DNA of 33,014 nucleotides from an uncultured Lachnospiraceae bacterium. Its GTDB lineage: Bacteria; Bacillota; Clostridia; Lachnospirales; Lachnospiraceae. The position numbers and the translations under genes are program-made. This document shows, in pieces, positions 32,447-33,014 of the stretch (position 1 is its first letter; each line of letters starts with the position of its first letter). The notes under the pieces were generated by a model. It saw only the letters and a program-made list of their open reading frames with translations, was not told where the DNA came from and did no database searches. The DNA is taken from the NCBI GenBank assembly GCA_902779395.1, contig CACZBK010000031.1, positions 1-33,014 on the forward strand, in the 5' to 3' direction.

Positions 32447-33014
32447 ATGAAAAACACAAATGAAAGAGATAATGTAAACCGTGCAGCTTCTTACCGTATC
32501 CTTGGCAGGAACATGAGGATATCCGAAGACAGCCGCATGACCGGACTTAATAACAATACGCTGGTGACAGGCATCTCCGGCTGCGGAAAGACAGGTTCTT
32601 ATGTGATGCCTAATTTATTCAGCACAAACGGAAGCATTGTTGTCGTGGATACAAAAGGGCTTTTGTACCGTGACTATGCAAGGGCTCTTAAGCGCAGGGG
32701 CTATAAGGTGATACTTATGGATTTCGTGCATCCTGAGAATTCCGCGCCCTTCAACCCGCTGGATACGATCGGGCGCTATAAGAAGAAGTGCATGAAAGTG
32801 GTATATCCGGGAATAAGAGATGAGTACGGGGAGGTGATACTTGAAGCGGAGAAGGCAGAAGCAGAAGTTGAGAGATACCGCCAGCAGGATCTGCAGCGTA
32901 TAGCGGCCCTGATGCAGCCTGTAAATAAGTGTGAAAAAGATCCCTTCTGGCCGGAAGCATCCCGGATCGTACTCACAAGCCTTATGGCTTATGTTCTTGA
33001 AGTGCTGCCGCGCA
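32447..33014 (+). CDS. VirD4/TraG-like type IV coupling ATPase, N-terminal part
   Basis: The gene starts at ATG 32447 after AAAGGAG and runs off the right edge after 189 codons. Walker A is TGISGCGKTGSYVMPNL (K48), followed by VVVDTKGLLYRDYA and APFNPLD, and then DPFWPEASRIVLTSLMAYV, all typical of VirD4/TraG proteins that bring DNA-protein substrates to a conjugation channel. There is no N-terminal membrane segment; the P-loop is within the first 50 residues, as in soluble coupling proteins. A charged helical insert (about 115-150) separates the two halves. The downstream genes that would prove a conjugative element are outside the window. Confidence 0.85.
   Translation, partial: MKNTNERDNVNRAASYRILGRNMRISEDSRMTGLNNNTLVTGISGCGKTGSYVMPNLFSTNGSIVVVDTKGLLYRDYARALKRRGYKVILMDFVHPENSAPFNPLDTIGRYKKKCMKVVYPGIRDEYGEVILEAEKAEAEVERYRQQDLQRIAALMQPVNKCEKDPFWPEASRIVLTSLMAYVLEVLPR

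Overview
The window looks like chromosome from a moderate-GC Clostridia species, most likely Lachnospiraceae. This is inferred from the housekeeping order rho, rpmE, DUF1385 (yqhQ), prmC, prfA, from consensus sigma-A promoters with strong AGGAGG ribosome sites, and from BspA-type leucine-rich-repeat surface proteins with acidic Val-Ser-Glu-Asn linkers. No rRNA, tRNA, CRISPR array or insertion sequence was seen.

Layout. 1-1300: the 3' end of a malic enzyme gene and a TIGR01212/YhcC-type radical SAM gene. 1334-1491: a probable unannotated structured RNA on the minus strand. 1599-3693 (minus): rarA followed by a LytTR regulator whose receiver has lost its phosphoacceptor Asp. 3791-8216 (plus): a hexuronate catabolic operon (kdgK, eda, a LacI-family regulator, a divergent uxaC) behind a promoter carrying a LacI/CcpA-type operator and a leader hairpin. 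UxaC makes fructuronate or tagaturonate. KdgK and Eda carry 2-keto-3-deoxygluconate to pyruvate and glyceraldehyde-3-phosphate. The reductase and dehydratase steps between them are not in the window.

8229-16505: rho, rpmE, yqhQ (with an unusual Asn-Gly-Tyr tail), prmC, prfA, a class B sortase and a cytoplasmic periplasmic-binding-like/GGDEF protein, tightly packed. PrmC methylates the GGQ glutamine of RF1, encoded by the overlapping gene. 16511-19192: an AraC regulator (minus) divergent from a flavin reductase-like gene and a DUF2804 gene.

19269-30937: two paralogous secreted LRR proteins in direct orientation flank an XRE-methyltransferase fusion, a class C beta-lactamase-like serine hydrolase and a heterodimeric ABC exporter. 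30938-33014: a 416-bp noncoding segment rich in hairpins, then a small unknown protein, a ClpP-like protease and the start of a VirD4/TraG-like ATPase. This end looks like the edge of an integrative conjugative element or another mobile module, but no integrase, relaxase or attachment site is visible.

The strongest leads for undescribed biology are the minus-strand RNA at 1334-1491, the regularly spaced hairpin array and cloverleaf at 31044-31230 ahead of the small protein/ClpP/VirD4 trio, and the cassette between the LRR paralogues. Everything rests on reading the sequence by eye. Family names come from recalled motifs, not from a search.
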